Assembly (NCBI GenBank): GCA_023440865.1
Contig: JAEXRM010000114.1
Span: 1-52,712 of the forward strand
DNA from: Bacillota bacterium
GTDB taxonomy: Bacteria > Bacillota > Clostridia > DSM-8532
DNA length: 52,712 bases
Direction: 5' to 3'
A program made the position numbers and the translations under genes. The notes under the pieces were generated by a model. It saw nothing but the letters and a program-made list of their open reading frames with translations, had not been told where the DNA came from and searched no databases. Shown here in pieces: positions 8,874-18,245 of this stretch (positions within the stretch are counted from its first letter, which is position 1; each line of letters begins with the position of its first letter).

Positions 8874-11285
8874 ATGAAACTGAAACAGACTGTTGCCACC
8901 GACCGTGGCCTGATGCTCGAAACCGACGCGGGCCGCATCCGCCTCGAACCCCTGCTGCCGGGCGCCATCCGCGTCACGGTCACCGGGCGCGACGCGTTTC
9001 TGGATAAGGAGAGTGCCGTGCTGGCCGGCCTGCCGGAGGTCGTCGCGCCCTGGCGACACGAGGTGTCGCCCGAGGCCGTTCACGTTTTCACCGAGGACCT
9101 GCAGCTGGTCATCCGGCGCGATACCTGCGCCTTTACCTGGCTTGATGCGGATGGCCGCCTGCTGACGCGGGAACCGGCCCGGGGCGGCAAGGTGCTCGAG
9201 CCCTTCGAGGTCGTCCGCTCCGTGTTCCGCGGGGACGGCGCCGTGACGGCCCGCCGGAGCGTGGACGGCATGCGGTATGACGCGGGCCAGGCCGAGACGG
9301 TGGTGGACCGCGCGGCCTATCATGCGAAGCTCCATTTTGTCTGGGAGCCGGACGAGGCACTGTACGGCCTGGGTTCCCACGAGGAGGGCCTCTACAACCT
9401 GCGCGGCCACTGGCGCCACCTGTACCAGCAGAACATGAAGGCGAGCGTGCCGATGCTGGTGTCGACGCGCGGCTACGGCGTTCTGTTCGACAACTGCGGC
9501 CAGATGACCTTCCGCGATGATGAGTACGGTTCCTACATCTGGCTCGATGTGGCCGACGAGCTGCAGTACGTCGTGATCGCCGGTCCGACGCACACCGACA
9601 TCGTGCGGCGTTATCGGATTCTGACCGGGCAGGTGCCGATGCTGCCACGCTGGGCGCTGGGCTATTTCCAGTCCAAGGAGCGCTACAAGACCCAAACGGA
9701 GCTGGTCGACATCGTCCGCGAGCACCGGGCGCGCGACCTGCCGCTCGATTGCGTCGTGCTCGACTGGCTCTCCTGGCCCGAAGGGCAGTGGGGGCAGAAG
9801 TCCTTCGATCCGGAGCGGTTTCCCGATCCGGCCGGCATGATGGAGACCCTGCACGGCCTGGGAGCCCGGATGATGATCTCCATTTGGCCGAACATCTCGG
9901 CGGGCGGCGCCAACCACGCGGAGATGAACGAAAAGGGCCTCATGCTGGGCAACCGCACCACCTATGACGCGTTCCGCGCGGATGCCCGCGCCTGCTACTG
10001 GAAGCAGGCCGAGGAAGGGTTGTTCCAGCATGGCGTCGATGCCTGGTGGTGCGACAGCACCGAGCCGTTCGACGGCGACTGGTTCGGGCCTGAAAAGCCC
10101 GAGCCCGAGGAACGCCAGCGAATGAACAGCGAGGCGGCGAAGAAGTATCTCGACCCCGCCACCATCTGCGCCTATTCGCTCCATCACGCGCGTGGCATCC
10201 ACGAGGGACAGCGCGCGGCGTCCACGGAAAAGCGCGTCGTCAACCTCACCCGCTCCTCCTGGGCCGGGCAGTCGCGGTACGGCACCATCACCTGGTCGGG
10301 CGACATCGCCGCGACCTGGGACACCTTCCGCAGGCAGATCGCCGAGGGCATGAACTTCTGCGCCACCGGCGAGCCGTGGTGGACGTTCGACATCGGCGCC
10401 TTCTTCGTGGGTGACAAGGAGAAATGGTCGTACTGGAACCCGGCCCTGTCGTCCCCGGCCCCCTGGTTCCTTGCGGGCGACTTCAACGGCGGCTGCGAGG
10501 ATTTCGGCTACCGCGAGCTGTATGTCCGGTGGTTCCAGATGGGCGCCTTCCTGCCGGTCTTCCGCTCGCACGGCACCGACACGCCGCGCGAGGTGTGGCG
10601 CTTCGGCGAGCCCGGCTCCATCTGGTACGACACCTTGAAGCGGTTCCTGGCGCTGCGGTACCGGTTGATGCCCTGGCTGTATTCACTCGCCGCCGGCGTG
10701 TCGCTGCGCGGGGAGACGATGCTGAGGCTGCCGGCGCTCGAGTTCCCGCAGGACGCCGCGCTGCGCAGTGTGGCGGACGAGTTCCTGCTGGGTCCCTCGC
10801 TGCTGGTCTGCCCGGTCACGGCGCCGATGCACTACGGACCGAATTCACTTCCGCTGGAAGGCGTGCCGCGAACGCGACGCGTGCGTCTGCCCGCCGGCTG
10901 CGACTGGTATGACTTCTGGACCGGGGAGCGGTTGGCCGGTGGCACGACCTTCGAGGCCGATGCGCCGCTTTCCCGCCTGCCGCTGTATGTGCGGGCCGGC
11001 ACCATCCTGCCGATGGGGCCGGTCGTGCAGCACACGGGCGAGGGAATCGACGCGCCGCTCGAGGTGCGCGTCTATCCCGGTGCGGACGGTGCATTCACGC
11101 TGTATGAGGACGAAGGGGACGGGTATGGGTACGAAACGGGCGCACATGCGCTGACGGAGCTTTGCTGGAGCGAGGCCGACCGGAAGCTGCGCGTCGGGGA
11201 GCGGCAGGGTTCGTACCCCGGCATGCCGGCGCCGCGCGTGATGCGGGTGGTCGAGGTGCGTCCGGGTGCGGGCGTGGGGATGTAG
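8874..11285 (+). CDS. GH31 alpha-glycosidase (alpha-xylosidase/alpha-glucosidase)
   Basis: This 803-aa retaining glycoside hydrolase of family 31 has no signal peptide, so it probably acts in the cytoplasm on imported oligosaccharides. The N-terminal beta-sandwich leads into the barrel (LPRWALGYFQSKERY, then LDCVVLDWLSWPEGQWG). The nucleophile Asp is about 394 in WWCDSTEP, and the acid/base Asp about 477 in TWSGDIAATW. A C-terminal beta-domain ends with WYDFWTGE and YEDEGDGY. The start follows GGGAGGG by six bases. Subfamily specificity cannot be fixed: the xylosidase versus glucosidase decision depends on subsite residues I cannot align here. It converges with a GH78 rhamnosidase, suggesting use of plant glycans or glycosides. 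Confidence 0.92.
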   Translation: MKLKQTVATDRGLMLETDAGRIRLEPLLPGAIRVTVTGRDAFLDKESAVLAGLPEVVAPWRHEVSPEAVHVFTEDLQLVIRRDTCAFTWLDADGRLLTREPARGGKVLEPFEVVRSVFRGDGAVTARRSVDGMRYDAGQAETVVDRAAYHAKLHFVWEPDEALYGLGSHEEGLYNLRGHWRHLYQQNMKASVPMLVSTRGYGVLFDNCGQMTFRDDEYGSYIWLDVADELQYVVIAGPTHTDIVRRYRILTGQVPMLPRWALGYFQSKERYKTQTELVDIVREHRARDLPLDCVVLDWLSWPEGQWGQKSFDPERFPDPAGMMETLHGLGARMMISIWPNISAGGANHAEMNEKGLMLGNRTTYDAFRADARACYWKQAEEGLFQHGVDAWWCDSTEPFDGDWFGPEKPEPEERQRMNSEAAKKYLDPATICAYSLHHARGIHEGQRAASTEKRVVNLTRSSWAGQSRYGTITWSGDIAATWDTFRRQIAEGMNFCATGEPWWTFDIGAFFVGDKEKWSYWNPALSSPAPWFLAGDFNGGCEDFGYRELYVRWFQMGAFLPVFRSHGTDTPREVWRFGEPGSIWYDTLKRFLALRYRLMPWLYSLAAGVSLRGETMLRLPALEFPQDAALRSVADEFLLGPSLLVCPVTAPMHYGPNSLPLEGVPRTRRVRLPAGCDWYDFWTGERLAGGTTFEADAPLSRLPLYVRAGTILPMGPVVQHTGEGIDAPLEVRVYPGADGAFTLYEDEGDGYGYETGAHALTELCWSEADRKLRVGERQGSYPGMPAPRVMRVVEVRPGAGVGM

Positions 11286-11321
11286 GGGCGTGCATGGCGC
11301 GTGCATGCAGTACACACCGCA

Positions 11322-13313
11322 TCATGCATGCTCATGCGATTGTGCCGGATGACCGCGCCGGACGGTTTCTCCCGCGGGCAGCGGAATGCGTTCCCCTTCC
11401 CATACCAGAATCCCGCCTTCACAGGTCGCCGTCACGGCCAGCCCGCCGTCCGCCCATTCGACACGCACCTCGCCCTGCGGCAGCGGCACGGTTCCCGCGA
11501 ACGAGGCCAGCCCCGCAGGGCAAGGTGCGACCGTGAATGCGGCATAGCCCGGTGCGGTGGGGGACACGCCCAGCACATACCGGCCGAGCAGGTAGATGGG
11601 ACTGGCACCCCACGCGTGGCACAGGCTCTTGCCGTATCGGTCGCCGTACATCGCGTAGTGCTCCGGGAAGGACATCCGGGGGTCGAATTCCTCCCAGACG
11701 GTCGTGGCGCCCAGGTCGAGCATGCCGCCCCAGTAGGCGCGCAGGCCTTCCAGCACATCCTCCAGCCGTCCCAGCCGGCACAGCGCGTCCAGCTCGAAGA
11801 ACTTGAAATAGGGCGTCGTGATGGGGGCGATGGCCGGATTGTCCAGCACATGCGCCTCGATTTCCGCGATGCGGCCGGCATCGGCGAAGCCGTACACGAT
11901 GGCGAACAGGTTGGCGTGCCGGGTCACATGGCGTTTCCCGGACGCGAAGCTGTCGATGTAGGCATGCAGGTCCGCATCCCAGAAGCGCTGTTCGATCCGC
12001 TCGCGCATGTCGGCCGCCTGATGGGCGCAATCTTCTGCGTCTTCGCCCAAAAGTGCCGCGCAGCGGGCATGGGCCTCCAGCGCCAGCACATACAGCATCT
12101 GTTCGGCACACACAGCGCCTGTCTTGTCGATGTCCGCCCAGTCGATGAACGTCCAGTCGCCGGTCTGTCCGACGAGAAAGCCCGCCGCATCGCGGCGCGA
12201 CCTCAGGAAGGCCACCATGCTCCGCATGCGCGGGAAGATGGCGCGCACAAAGGCCGCATCCGCCGTATACAGGTAATGGTCCCAGACGCCCATCAGCCAA
12301 TACAGCGAATAGTCCACGATGGTGTTGATGTGCTGCGCGACCGGATCCTTCCCGCGCAGCGCGTACATGGTCCGGCGGCAGATGTCGGCGTCGCCGTACA
12401 CGTAGTGGTTCACCAGATAGCTCTGGTAGGCGTCACCGGACCAGACCCAGCGGTCGCGCTTGATGCCGTCGAGGAAAAATTCCCGCGCATTGAGGCGGAA
12501 GGTGTATTCCGCGACCTCCCAGATGCGGGTGAGGGTTTCGTCCGCGCACCGGAAGGCACCCCGGCAGTCCAGCGGCAGCAGCTCCGTGCGGGCCTTGGCC
12601 GTACAGACTTTGTCCGCATTCCGGACAAAGGCATACCGGAAGGCGCGGGCACGGCCGTCATGCGCGATGGCGCCGGTCGGGACGCGTTCCAGCAGATAGC
12701 TGTGTTCCACATCCAGCGCCTCGTCGCGCGACTCGCCGAAAAACACGTCGCACGCACGATCGGGCGTCAAGCCTTCGAGCAGGAGTTGTGCGAAGGTCTC
12801 CCGGCCGAAGTCCAGCAGCAGGCCGTCCCCAACGGCTTCGGCCGATGTCGGAGGGAGGAGGTCCGTGACGAAGGGGAATACCTCCGGATGGGCGTCCGGA
12901 CCTTCCATCAGCGGACTGGTGCCCACGGGAACCCACTCCGGCGTGAGTGGACTGACTTCCCAACCCGCTGCGCTGGAAAGCGGCCCCGCTTCCACGCGCA
13001 CGGCCGGCAGGCCGTCGGGCTTCGCGCAGGCGATCTCCAGATGGACAGGACCGGGCGGCATCGGGATGGTGGCGTCGAATGGATGCTTCCGGCCGTTGAC
13101 GGCCACATACCCGATGCCCGTGGCCCGCACACGAAGCGAAACCTCCTTGTCCAGCACACCTTCCCGGAGGAACAGCACGCTGTGCCAGCAGTCGTCGAGT
13201 CGCCAGAACGCCGGCCACATCCAATCGCGCTCCTCGCGGCGGCAGCTCAGCTTCAGGGCGTGATGCAGTTCAAAGTCGCCCGGGTACCACATCCAGGGTG
13301 CCGATTGGCTCAT
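11322..13313 (-). CDS. GH78 alpha-L-rhamnosidase
   Basis: This 663-aa inverting glycosidase releases L-rhamnose. It has an N-terminal beta-sandwich (WMWYPGDFELHHALKL onward) and an (alpha/alpha)6 barrel. Catalytic-region motifs are GIKRDRWVWSGDAY with the likely acid-side Asp at about 287, TGDWTFIDW, and GATTVWEEFDP with a Glu at about 541. HAWGASPIYLLGRYVLGV and a C-terminal beta-domain follow. There is no signal peptide, implying intracellular action. Of two close ATGs the second (13313) is favoured because GGAGG lies seven bases before it but only one base before the first. It follows the AAA ATPase gene by 26 bp and could share its transcript. Confidence 0.92.
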   Translation of the reverse strand: MSQSAPWMWYPGDFELHHALKLSCRREERDWMWPAFWRLDDCWHSVLFLREGVLDKEVSLRVRATGIGYVAVNGRKHPFDATIPMPPGPVHLEIACAKPDGLPAVRVEAGPLSSAAGWEVSPLTPEWVPVGTSPLMEGPDAHPEVFPFVTDLLPPTSAEAVGDGLLLDFGRETFAQLLLEGLTPDRACDVFFGESRDEALDVEHSYLLERVPTGAIAHDGRARAFRYAFVRNADKVCTAKARTELLPLDCRGAFRCADETLTRIWEVAEYTFRLNAREFFLDGIKRDRWVWSGDAYQSYLVNHYVYGDADICRRTMYALRGKDPVAQHINTIVDYSLYWLMGVWDHYLYTADAAFVRAIFPRMRSMVAFLRSRRDAAGFLVGQTGDWTFIDWADIDKTGAVCAEQMLYVLALEAHARCAALLGEDAEDCAHQAADMRERIEQRFWDADLHAYIDSFASGKRHVTRHANLFAIVYGFADAGRIAEIEAHVLDNPAIAPITTPYFKFFELDALCRLGRLEDVLEGLRAYWGGMLDLGATTVWEEFDPRMSFPEHYAMYGDRYGKSLCHAWGASPIYLLGRYVLGVSPTAPGYAAFTVAPCPAGLASFAGTVPLPQGEVRVEWADGGLAVTATCEGGILVWEGERIPLPAGETVRRGHPAQSHEHA

Positions 13314-13339
13314 ACTCATCCCTCCGGTTCTGCTTCGGG

Positions 13340-14626
13340 TCACACGCAAAATGCCGCATAATGGGGAATTGCCCTGACGTTGTCGTTCTGACCGAAATTC
13401 TTTTCCGAGAAGCGAATGGCGTACGCAGGCTGGTATTTCTGCATGAACACGCCAAGGCTCTTGGATTTTGTACTGACGGATTTTTTGACTTCGATGCCGA
13501 TGATGTCCGCATCCTTCTGGATGACAAAGTCCAGTTCCGCAGCATATTCGCTTGTCCAGTAGTAAGGGGTGTAACCGTTCGATGCAAGTGCCTGCGCGAT
13601 GTAGTTCTCCGCGACGGCGCCCATGAACAGGTTGGCTTCGCCTGTCAGGATGGTTTGCTGTGCCAGCCCCGACTTCATGACGAGCAAGCCCACATCGTTC
13701 ATATAAAGCTTGAAGGAAGACAGGTCTGCGTAGACCGAAACAGGATGCAGGGCATGCTCCACTTTCTGGCACTTCACCACCACGCCTGCCTGAGTCAGCC
13801 AATCAATGGAAGACCCGAACAAGGCTGTACTGCCGCCCCGCTGAACGACCTTGTACTGGAATTTCGTATTCTCCTTGGCAAGCTGAGCGGGTATGGAGTT
13901 GAAGCATGCGCGGATCTTGACGGCCTCGGAAGGTGCGGCGTACTTGGCCATATCGGCGACATAGTTGCTGGCGATCTCATGCTGTACGCCAGGAACGAGG
14001 ACCAGCTTGCCGGACTTGACAAATGTCGAGACGCTTGCAGGCATGCCGCCCGTGATCAGGTAATAGCGGTATCGTTCCAGTGCCTTGTTGTGAAGTGCTT
14101 CCGGCAAGGGAGCCATGGTGGTGAAATGCGTGCGGATGTCGGTTGCGAGACGATCCTCCCCAATCGCCCACAGGTATTCCTCAAAATCCAAAGGATGAAG
14201 TGTCAAGCTTTCCACCTTGCCTGCGGGGAAGCTGTATTTCTCCCGGTTGACGGCAACACCGAGCAGACTGCCTGCCGCAGCGACATGGTACTCCGGGGCC
14301 AACTCGCAAAAGTACTTGAGTGCTGTCAGCGCCCTTTCGCAGCTTTGGATCTCGTCAAGGATGATCAGTGTCTTTCCCGGCAGGATGGCTTGGTTCACGG
14401 TCGTTTCAAGAAACCGGATCAGCCTATCCGGTGTGATGTCATCATCAAAGTATCGAGCGACGGCGAGGTTCGTCTCCAGGTTGACATAGACGGTATTGCT
14501 GAAGTGCTTTCTGCCGAATTCCATCAGGATATGGGTTTTGCCGACCTGTCGTGCGCCATGGACCAAGAGGGGCATTCGCTCCCTGACTTTCCACTGCAGG
14601 AGTTGTTCTTCGATTTTACGCCTCAT
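13340..14626 (-). CDS. AAA-family ATPase with DUF4143 domain
   Basis: This 428-aa protein has an N-terminal P-loop ATPase with Walker A GARQVGKT near residue 24 and Walker B LIILDEIQ. The C-terminal DUF4143 nuclease-like region has EYAAELDFVIQKD and IGIEVKK, a pattern like the D...E-x-K core of restriction-like folds. Members are common orphan genes in gut bacteria and their function is not established. The start at 14626 has GAGGTGATG upstream. The gene and its promoter are noticeably richer in A/T than the neighbours, suggesting horizontal gain. It lies between an AraC gene and the rhamnosidase with no obvious functional link. Confidence 0.9.
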   Translation of the reverse strand: MRRKIEEQLLQWKVRERMPLLVHGARQVGKTHILMEFGRKHFSNTVYVNLETNLAVARYFDDDITPDRLIRFLETTVNQAILPGKTLIILDEIQSCERALTALKYFCELAPEYHVAAAGSLLGVAVNREKYSFPAGKVESLTLHPLDFEEYLWAIGEDRLATDIRTHFTTMAPLPEALHNKALERYRYYLITGGMPASVSTFVKSGKLVLVPGVQHEIASNYVADMAKYAAPSEAVKIRACFNSIPAQLAKENTKFQYKVVQRGGSTALFGSSIDWLTQAGVVVKCQKVEHALHPVSVYADLSSFKLYMNDVGLLVMKSGLAQQTILTGEANLFMGAVAENYIAQALASNGYTPYYWTSEYAAELDFVIQKDADIIGIEVKKSVSTKSKSLGVFMQKYQPAYAIRFSEKNFGQNDNVRAIPHYAAFCV

Positions 14627-14648
14627 GGTGCATCACCTCGATGCCCTC

Positions 14649-14677
14649 ATCGTATCGTGGCGTGGACGATTCGTCAA
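14649..14677 (-). promoter_or_regulatory. Promoter of the AAA/DUF4143 gene
   Basis: On the minus strand, -35 TTGACG (14672-14677), a 17-bp spacer and -10 TACGAT (14649-14654) lie just upstream of the gene, leaving a leader of about 15 nt. An A/T-rich tract of some 60 bp extends further upstream. Confidence 0.7.
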
Positions 14678-14754
14678 GAAAAGTAGTTCGAATCGATATT
14701 TATTCGTCGATAAAAATAATGAATCATGGATATTTTCTTGATGAATCAGCGGGG

Positions 14755-15720
14755 TCACCCCATCCGGGAGGGTGCCATGCCCCGATACCGCCGGAACACT
14801 TTCGCGAAGTAGCTCATGTTGGTGAAACCCGTCTGCAGGGCGGCTTCCGTGACCCGGGAACCGCCCTGCAGCAGCCGGGCCGCCTCGTTGATGCGATGGA
14901 GGTTCAGGTATTCCATCGGTGTCAGGCCGGTATAGCGCCGAAACAGGCGGCAGAGGGCAAACCGGTCGGAAACGGCTTCGTCCGCCAGCTGCTGCAGGGA
15001 TATTTTCTCGGAATAGTGGTCCGCGATATACGCAATGGCTTTCTTGATGTCCCCGGCATGCACCGCATCATGCGGCGTGTCGGCGATGACGTCGGCGCAA
15101 TCCGTATCGGAGATGACCTTGGCCGGGTCCGCATCGGTGAGGATGCCGGCCGGATCCGCATCGCATCGGGCCTCGCCGGCAGGTGATCGCCCGACGCTTG
15201 CCGGCTCCCGGAAGAACAGCGCGAGCAGCAGGAACAGACCGCCCTTGACGGCCAGCTCGTAACCGGACGGTTGGTCGGTCATGGCCTGCACCACCCGGAG
15301 GAATCCGTCCCCGGTATCCCGGCAGAGCGGCGACGCCTGATCGATGCAGACGGCCGGTCGCGCCTGCCGTCCGATCATCGGCCCCGTGTACTTCTGCTGG
15401 CAGATGTCGTTGAGGCCGCCGGTCAGGAACAGGGGGTTGAACACCAGCGCCTCGTACGAGCAGCCATCCGATGTCGCTCCCTGCGCGGCATGCAGCGCGC
15501 CGCCGCGGATCAGCAGCGTTTCACCCGCCCGCAGCCGCCATGCCTTCCGGTCGACGCGGAAAACCGCCTCGCCGCGGGTCAGGTGCAGAAGCTCCCATTC
15601 GTCGTGCCAGTGGCAGGGGAGAATCTCGCGCATGCCGTCGGGAAAGCCAACCCGGTACAGGGCGACCGGGAACGCAGGGCTTCCGTGTGCGACGTGTTCC
15701 TCCAGCAGGGTGCTGCGCAT
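14755..15720 (-). CDS. AraC-family transcriptional regulator with repeat linker
   Basis: This 321-aa regulator has an N-terminal cupin sensor (PCHWHDEWELLHLTRGE, then WRLRAGETLLIRGGALH) and two C-terminal helix-turn-helix units (ISLQQLADEAVSDRFALCRL and VTEAALQTGFTNMSYFAKVF). The linker carries four 9-residue acidic repeats. The start follows AGGAGG closely. It lies 43 bp after thrS on the same strand and upstream of the AAA and rhamnosidase genes. Control of the nearby glycosidases is plausible from context only. Confidence 0.93.
   Translation of the reverse strand: MRSTLLEEHVAHGSPAFPVALYRVGFPDGMREILPCHWHDEWELLHLTRGEAVFRVDRKAWRLRAGETLLIRGGALHAAQGATSDGCSYEALVFNPLFLTGGLNDICQQKYTGPMIGRQARPAVCIDQASPLCRDTGDGFLRVVQAMTDQPSGYELAVKGGLFLLLALFFREPASVGRSPAGEARCDADPAGILTDADPAKVISDTDCADVIADTPHDAVHAGDIKKAIAYIADHYSEKISLQQLADEAVSDRFALCRLFRRYTGLTPMEYLNLHRINEAARLLQGGSRVTEAALQTGFTNMSYFAKVFRRYRGMAPSRMG
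15055..15162 (-). repeat. Four 27-bp tandem repeats coding the AraC linker
   Basis: Units at 15136-15162, 15109-15135, 15082-15108 and 15055-15081 encode DADPAGILT, DADPAKVIS, DTDCADVIA and DTPHDAVHA. The first two are closest and the last is degenerate. The array lies between the sensor and the DNA-binding domain, where copy-number change would alter linker length without a frameshift. Confidence 0.85.
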
Positions 15721-15763
15721 GGGGCCTCCTACTTGACTGGCATGCGGATGGTCACCCGACGCC

Positions 15764-17704
15764 TTACAGCACCCTGGTCCGCACCTCGCGCAGCACCTTC
15801 GCAAGGAACGCCTCGCGCCCGAAGACCTCGGTCTGGCCGGTCTTGCGGTCGCGGGCCGCGATGCGGTCCTCCTCCTGCTCCTTGTCGCCAAGGACCAGCA
15901 TGTATGGCACCTTCTCGAGCTGCGCCTCGCGGATCTTGTAGCCGATCTTCTCGTTGCGGGCATCGAGCTCGCAGCGGATGCCGGCGCTCTCGAGCTCCGC
16001 GATGACGCTGCGGGCATAGGCGTCGTTGCGGTCGGAGATGGTCAGCACCTTCACCTGCGTGGGCGCCATCCACAGCGGCAGCGCGCCGGCGTATTTCTCG
16101 ATGAGCAGGGCGAGCGTGCGCTCGTAGCAGCCCAGCGAGGTGCGGTGGATGATGTAGGGGTTCTTCTTCTGGCCGTCCTGTGCGACGTACTCCATGCCGA
16201 ACTTCGCGGCCAGGAGCATGTCGATCTGGATGGTGATGAGCGTGTCTTCCTTGCCGTGCACGTTCTTCATCTGGATGTCGAGCTTCGGGCCGTAGAACGC
16301 GGCTTCGCCCGTGGCCTCGAAGTACTTGATGCCCAGGTCGTCGAGGATGTGGCGCATTTCGGACTCGGCGGCCTCCCACTGCGCGTCGGTTCCCTCGTAC
16401 TTTTCCCTGTTCGCGGGGTCGCGGCGGCTGAACCGGTAGGTGATGTCGTCGGTGAAGCCGATGGCGTCCATCATGAACTGTGCGAGCTCCACGCAGCCGC
16501 GGAATTCGGCCTCGAGCTGGTCGGGCGTGCACATGAGGTGTCCCTCGGAGATGGTGAACTGGCGCACGCGGATGAGGCCGTGCATCTCGCCACTGTCCTC
16601 GTTGCGGAACAGGGTGGAGGTTTCGCCCAGGCGCATCGGCAGGTCGCGGTAGGAGCGCATGCGGTTGAGGAACACCTGGTACTGGAACGGGCAGGTCATG
16701 GGGCGCAGGGCGAAGCATTCCTTCGTCTCGTCGTCCGGGTCGCCCATGATGAACATGCCGTCGCGGTAATGGCTCCAGTGGCCGGAGATCTTGTACAGCT
16801 CGCGCTTGGCCATCAGCGGGGTTTTCGTGAGCAGGTAGCCGCGGCGCTGCTCCTCGTCCTCGACGAAGCGCTGCAGCACCTGGATGACGCGCGCGCCCTT
16901 GGGCAGCAGGATCGGCAGGCCCTGGCCGATGTAGTCGACGGTCGTGAAGAACTCCATTTCGCGGCCGATCTTGTTGTGGTCGCGCTTCTTGGCCTCCTCG
17001 ACGGCGGTGAGGTAGGCCTCGAGCTCCTCCTTCTTCGGGAACGCGGTGCCGTAGATGCGCTGCAGCATCTTGTTGGCGGAATTGCCGCGCCAGTAGGCGC
17101 CCGCGGCGCTCGTGAGCTTGAACGCCTTGACGCCGGAGGTGGACAGCAGGTGCGGGCCGGCGCACAGGTCGGTGAAGTCGCCCTGGCGATAGAAGGAGAG
17201 GGTGGCGTCCTCGGGCAGGTCGTTGATGAGCTCGACCTTGTAGGGCTCGTCCTTCATCAGCTCGAGCGCCTCGGCGCGCGACAGCTCGAAGCGTTCGAGC
17301 CGCTTGCCTTCCTTGACGATCTTCTTCATCTCGTCCTCGATCTTCTTCAGATCCTCGGGCGTGAAGGCGGTGTCGCGGTCGAAATCGTAATAGAAGCCGT
17401 TCTCGATGGCCGGGCCGATGGCGAGCTTCACATCGGGGAACAGGCGCTTGACGGCCTGTGCCAGCACATGCGAGGCGGTGTGGCGCAGCGTCCAGCGGCC
17501 GCCCTCGTCGGCCCAGGTGAGGACGCGCAGCGTGTCGCCGTCCTTGAGCCCGGCCGCGAGGCCGGCGCGCACGCCGTTGACCTCGCAGGCCAGCGCGGCG
17601 CGGTAGGCTTCGTCCGAGGCGGCCTTCACGACATCGATCGCGAGTTTGCCCGCCTCCACTTCAATGGTTTCCTTTTCCGGGATGCCGATGAGCTGGATCG
17701 TCAT
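15764..17704 (-). CDS. thrS: Threonyl-tRNA synthetase
   Basis: This 646-aa class II synthetase has full length. The order is an N-terminal TGS domain (IQLIGIPEKETIEVEAGK), the editing/SAD domain (HTASHVLAQAVKRLFPD, with H-x3-H as the metal-binding editing motif), a class II core with GLPILLPKGA, RPMTCPFQ and RMSYRDLP-like residues, and an anticodon-binding domain (QVKVLTISDRNDAYA onward). The start at 17704 is preceded by AAAGGAA. It is transcribed from a near-consensus promoter through a T-box leader, so expression should rise when tRNA-Thr is uncharged. Confidence 0.97.
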   Translation of the reverse strand: MTIQLIGIPEKETIEVEAGKLAIDVVKAASDEAYRAALACEVNGVRAGLAAGLKDGDTLRVLTWADEGGRWTLRHTASHVLAQAVKRLFPDVKLAIGPAIENGFYYDFDRDTAFTPEDLKKIEDEMKKIVKEGKRLERFELSRAEALELMKDEPYKVELINDLPEDATLSFYRQGDFTDLCAGPHLLSTSGVKAFKLTSAAGAYWRGNSANKMLQRIYGTAFPKKEELEAYLTAVEEAKKRDHNKIGREMEFFTTVDYIGQGLPILLPKGARVIQVLQRFVEDEEQRRGYLLTKTPLMAKRELYKISGHWSHYRDGMFIMGDPDDETKECFALRPMTCPFQYQVFLNRMRSYRDLPMRLGETSTLFRNEDSGEMHGLIRVRQFTISEGHLMCTPDQLEAEFRGCVELAQFMMDAIGFTDDITYRFSRRDPANREKYEGTDAQWEAAESEMRHILDDLGIKYFEATGEAAFYGPKLDIQMKNVHGKEDTLITIQIDMLLAAKFGMEYVAQDGQKKNPYIIHRTSLGCYERTLALLIEKYAGALPLWMAPTQVKVLTISDRNDAYARSVIAELESAGIRCELDARNEKIGYKIREAQLEKVPYMLVLGDKEQEEDRIAARDRKTGQTEVFGREAFLAKVLREVRTRVL

Positions 17705-17853
17705 GGTTGATTTCCTTTCCTTCCGATGCGCCGTTTGGGAGCGTGGCACATGCATGTCCTTGGGTGTGTGGGTGCGCGGGTGTTTGGGGGCATGGTGTGG
17801 CGCGTGCCGCATGGAGAGCGATCCGATGCTCGGACCGGTTTTCCGGCGGCACG

Positions 17854-18130
17854 AAAAAGCCCCTGCTCCCGTTCGGGTGCAGGGGCGAATGTGCTTCGCG
17901 GTTCCACGCTGCTTGCGGCCAAAGCCGCATCTCTTGCGCGGATAACGGTGCGGACCGTCGCTGCCTGTCGGGAACCGCAGGTGGCCTCGCATCTCGCTGC
18001 GTGGCTGCGGTTCGCCGTTCGGGGCGCTCCTTCCGGGTGGTGGGGTTGCCTGCCCGCGCCGCCGGGGGTTGCAGCCGATGCCCCTGGCTCTCTGTGGCGT
18101 TGATGACGGAACCCGTCCCGTTCATGGGAT
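17854..18130 (-). promoter_or_regulatory. T-box leader of thrS with terminator
   Basis: The minus strand carries the T-box sequence GTGGAACCGCG near 17900. It is followed by a GC-rich terminator (GCCCCTGC pairing with GCAGGGGC) and a U-tract at 17854-17886. About 200 nt of structured stem I to stem III sequence precede it. The UGGA of the T-box would pair with a tRNA ending UCCA, as expected for tRNA-Thr of Gram-positives. I did not fix the specifier codon, although ACC triplets occur in the 5' half. Confidence 0.92.
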
Positions 18131-18138
18131 GTACGTTG

Positions 18139-18168
18139 AATGTACCATCGGTGGAGGGGGATTGTCAA
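18139..18168 (-). promoter_or_regulatory. Promoter of the thrS T-box transcript
   Basis: On the minus strand, -35 TTGACA (18163-18168) and -10 TACATT (18139-18144) are separated by 18 bp, directly upstream of the T-box leader. Confidence 0.8.
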
Positions 18169-18245
18169 ACCCCCGTTGCGCCGACCCACCGGTTGGACAA
18201 CAGACGCATGCCACCGCCGTTGCCAGGTGACCGGACATCGCCAGC

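Noticed and set aside
8472..10571. 699-aa open frame antisense to the GH31 gene
   Set aside because: Its composition is shadow-like and it reads through the divergent promoter region.
11301..13361. 686-aa open frame antisense to the rhamnosidase
   Set aside because: Shadow frame of a recognised GH78 gene without a ribosome site or family features.
13320..13802. N-terminal extension of the rhamnosidase frame by 161 residues
   Set aside because: It would overlap the AAA ATPase gene; the GGAGG site favours the start at 13313.
16145..17710. 521-aa open frame antisense to thrS
   Set aside because: Shadow frame; thrS motifs are complete on the other strand.
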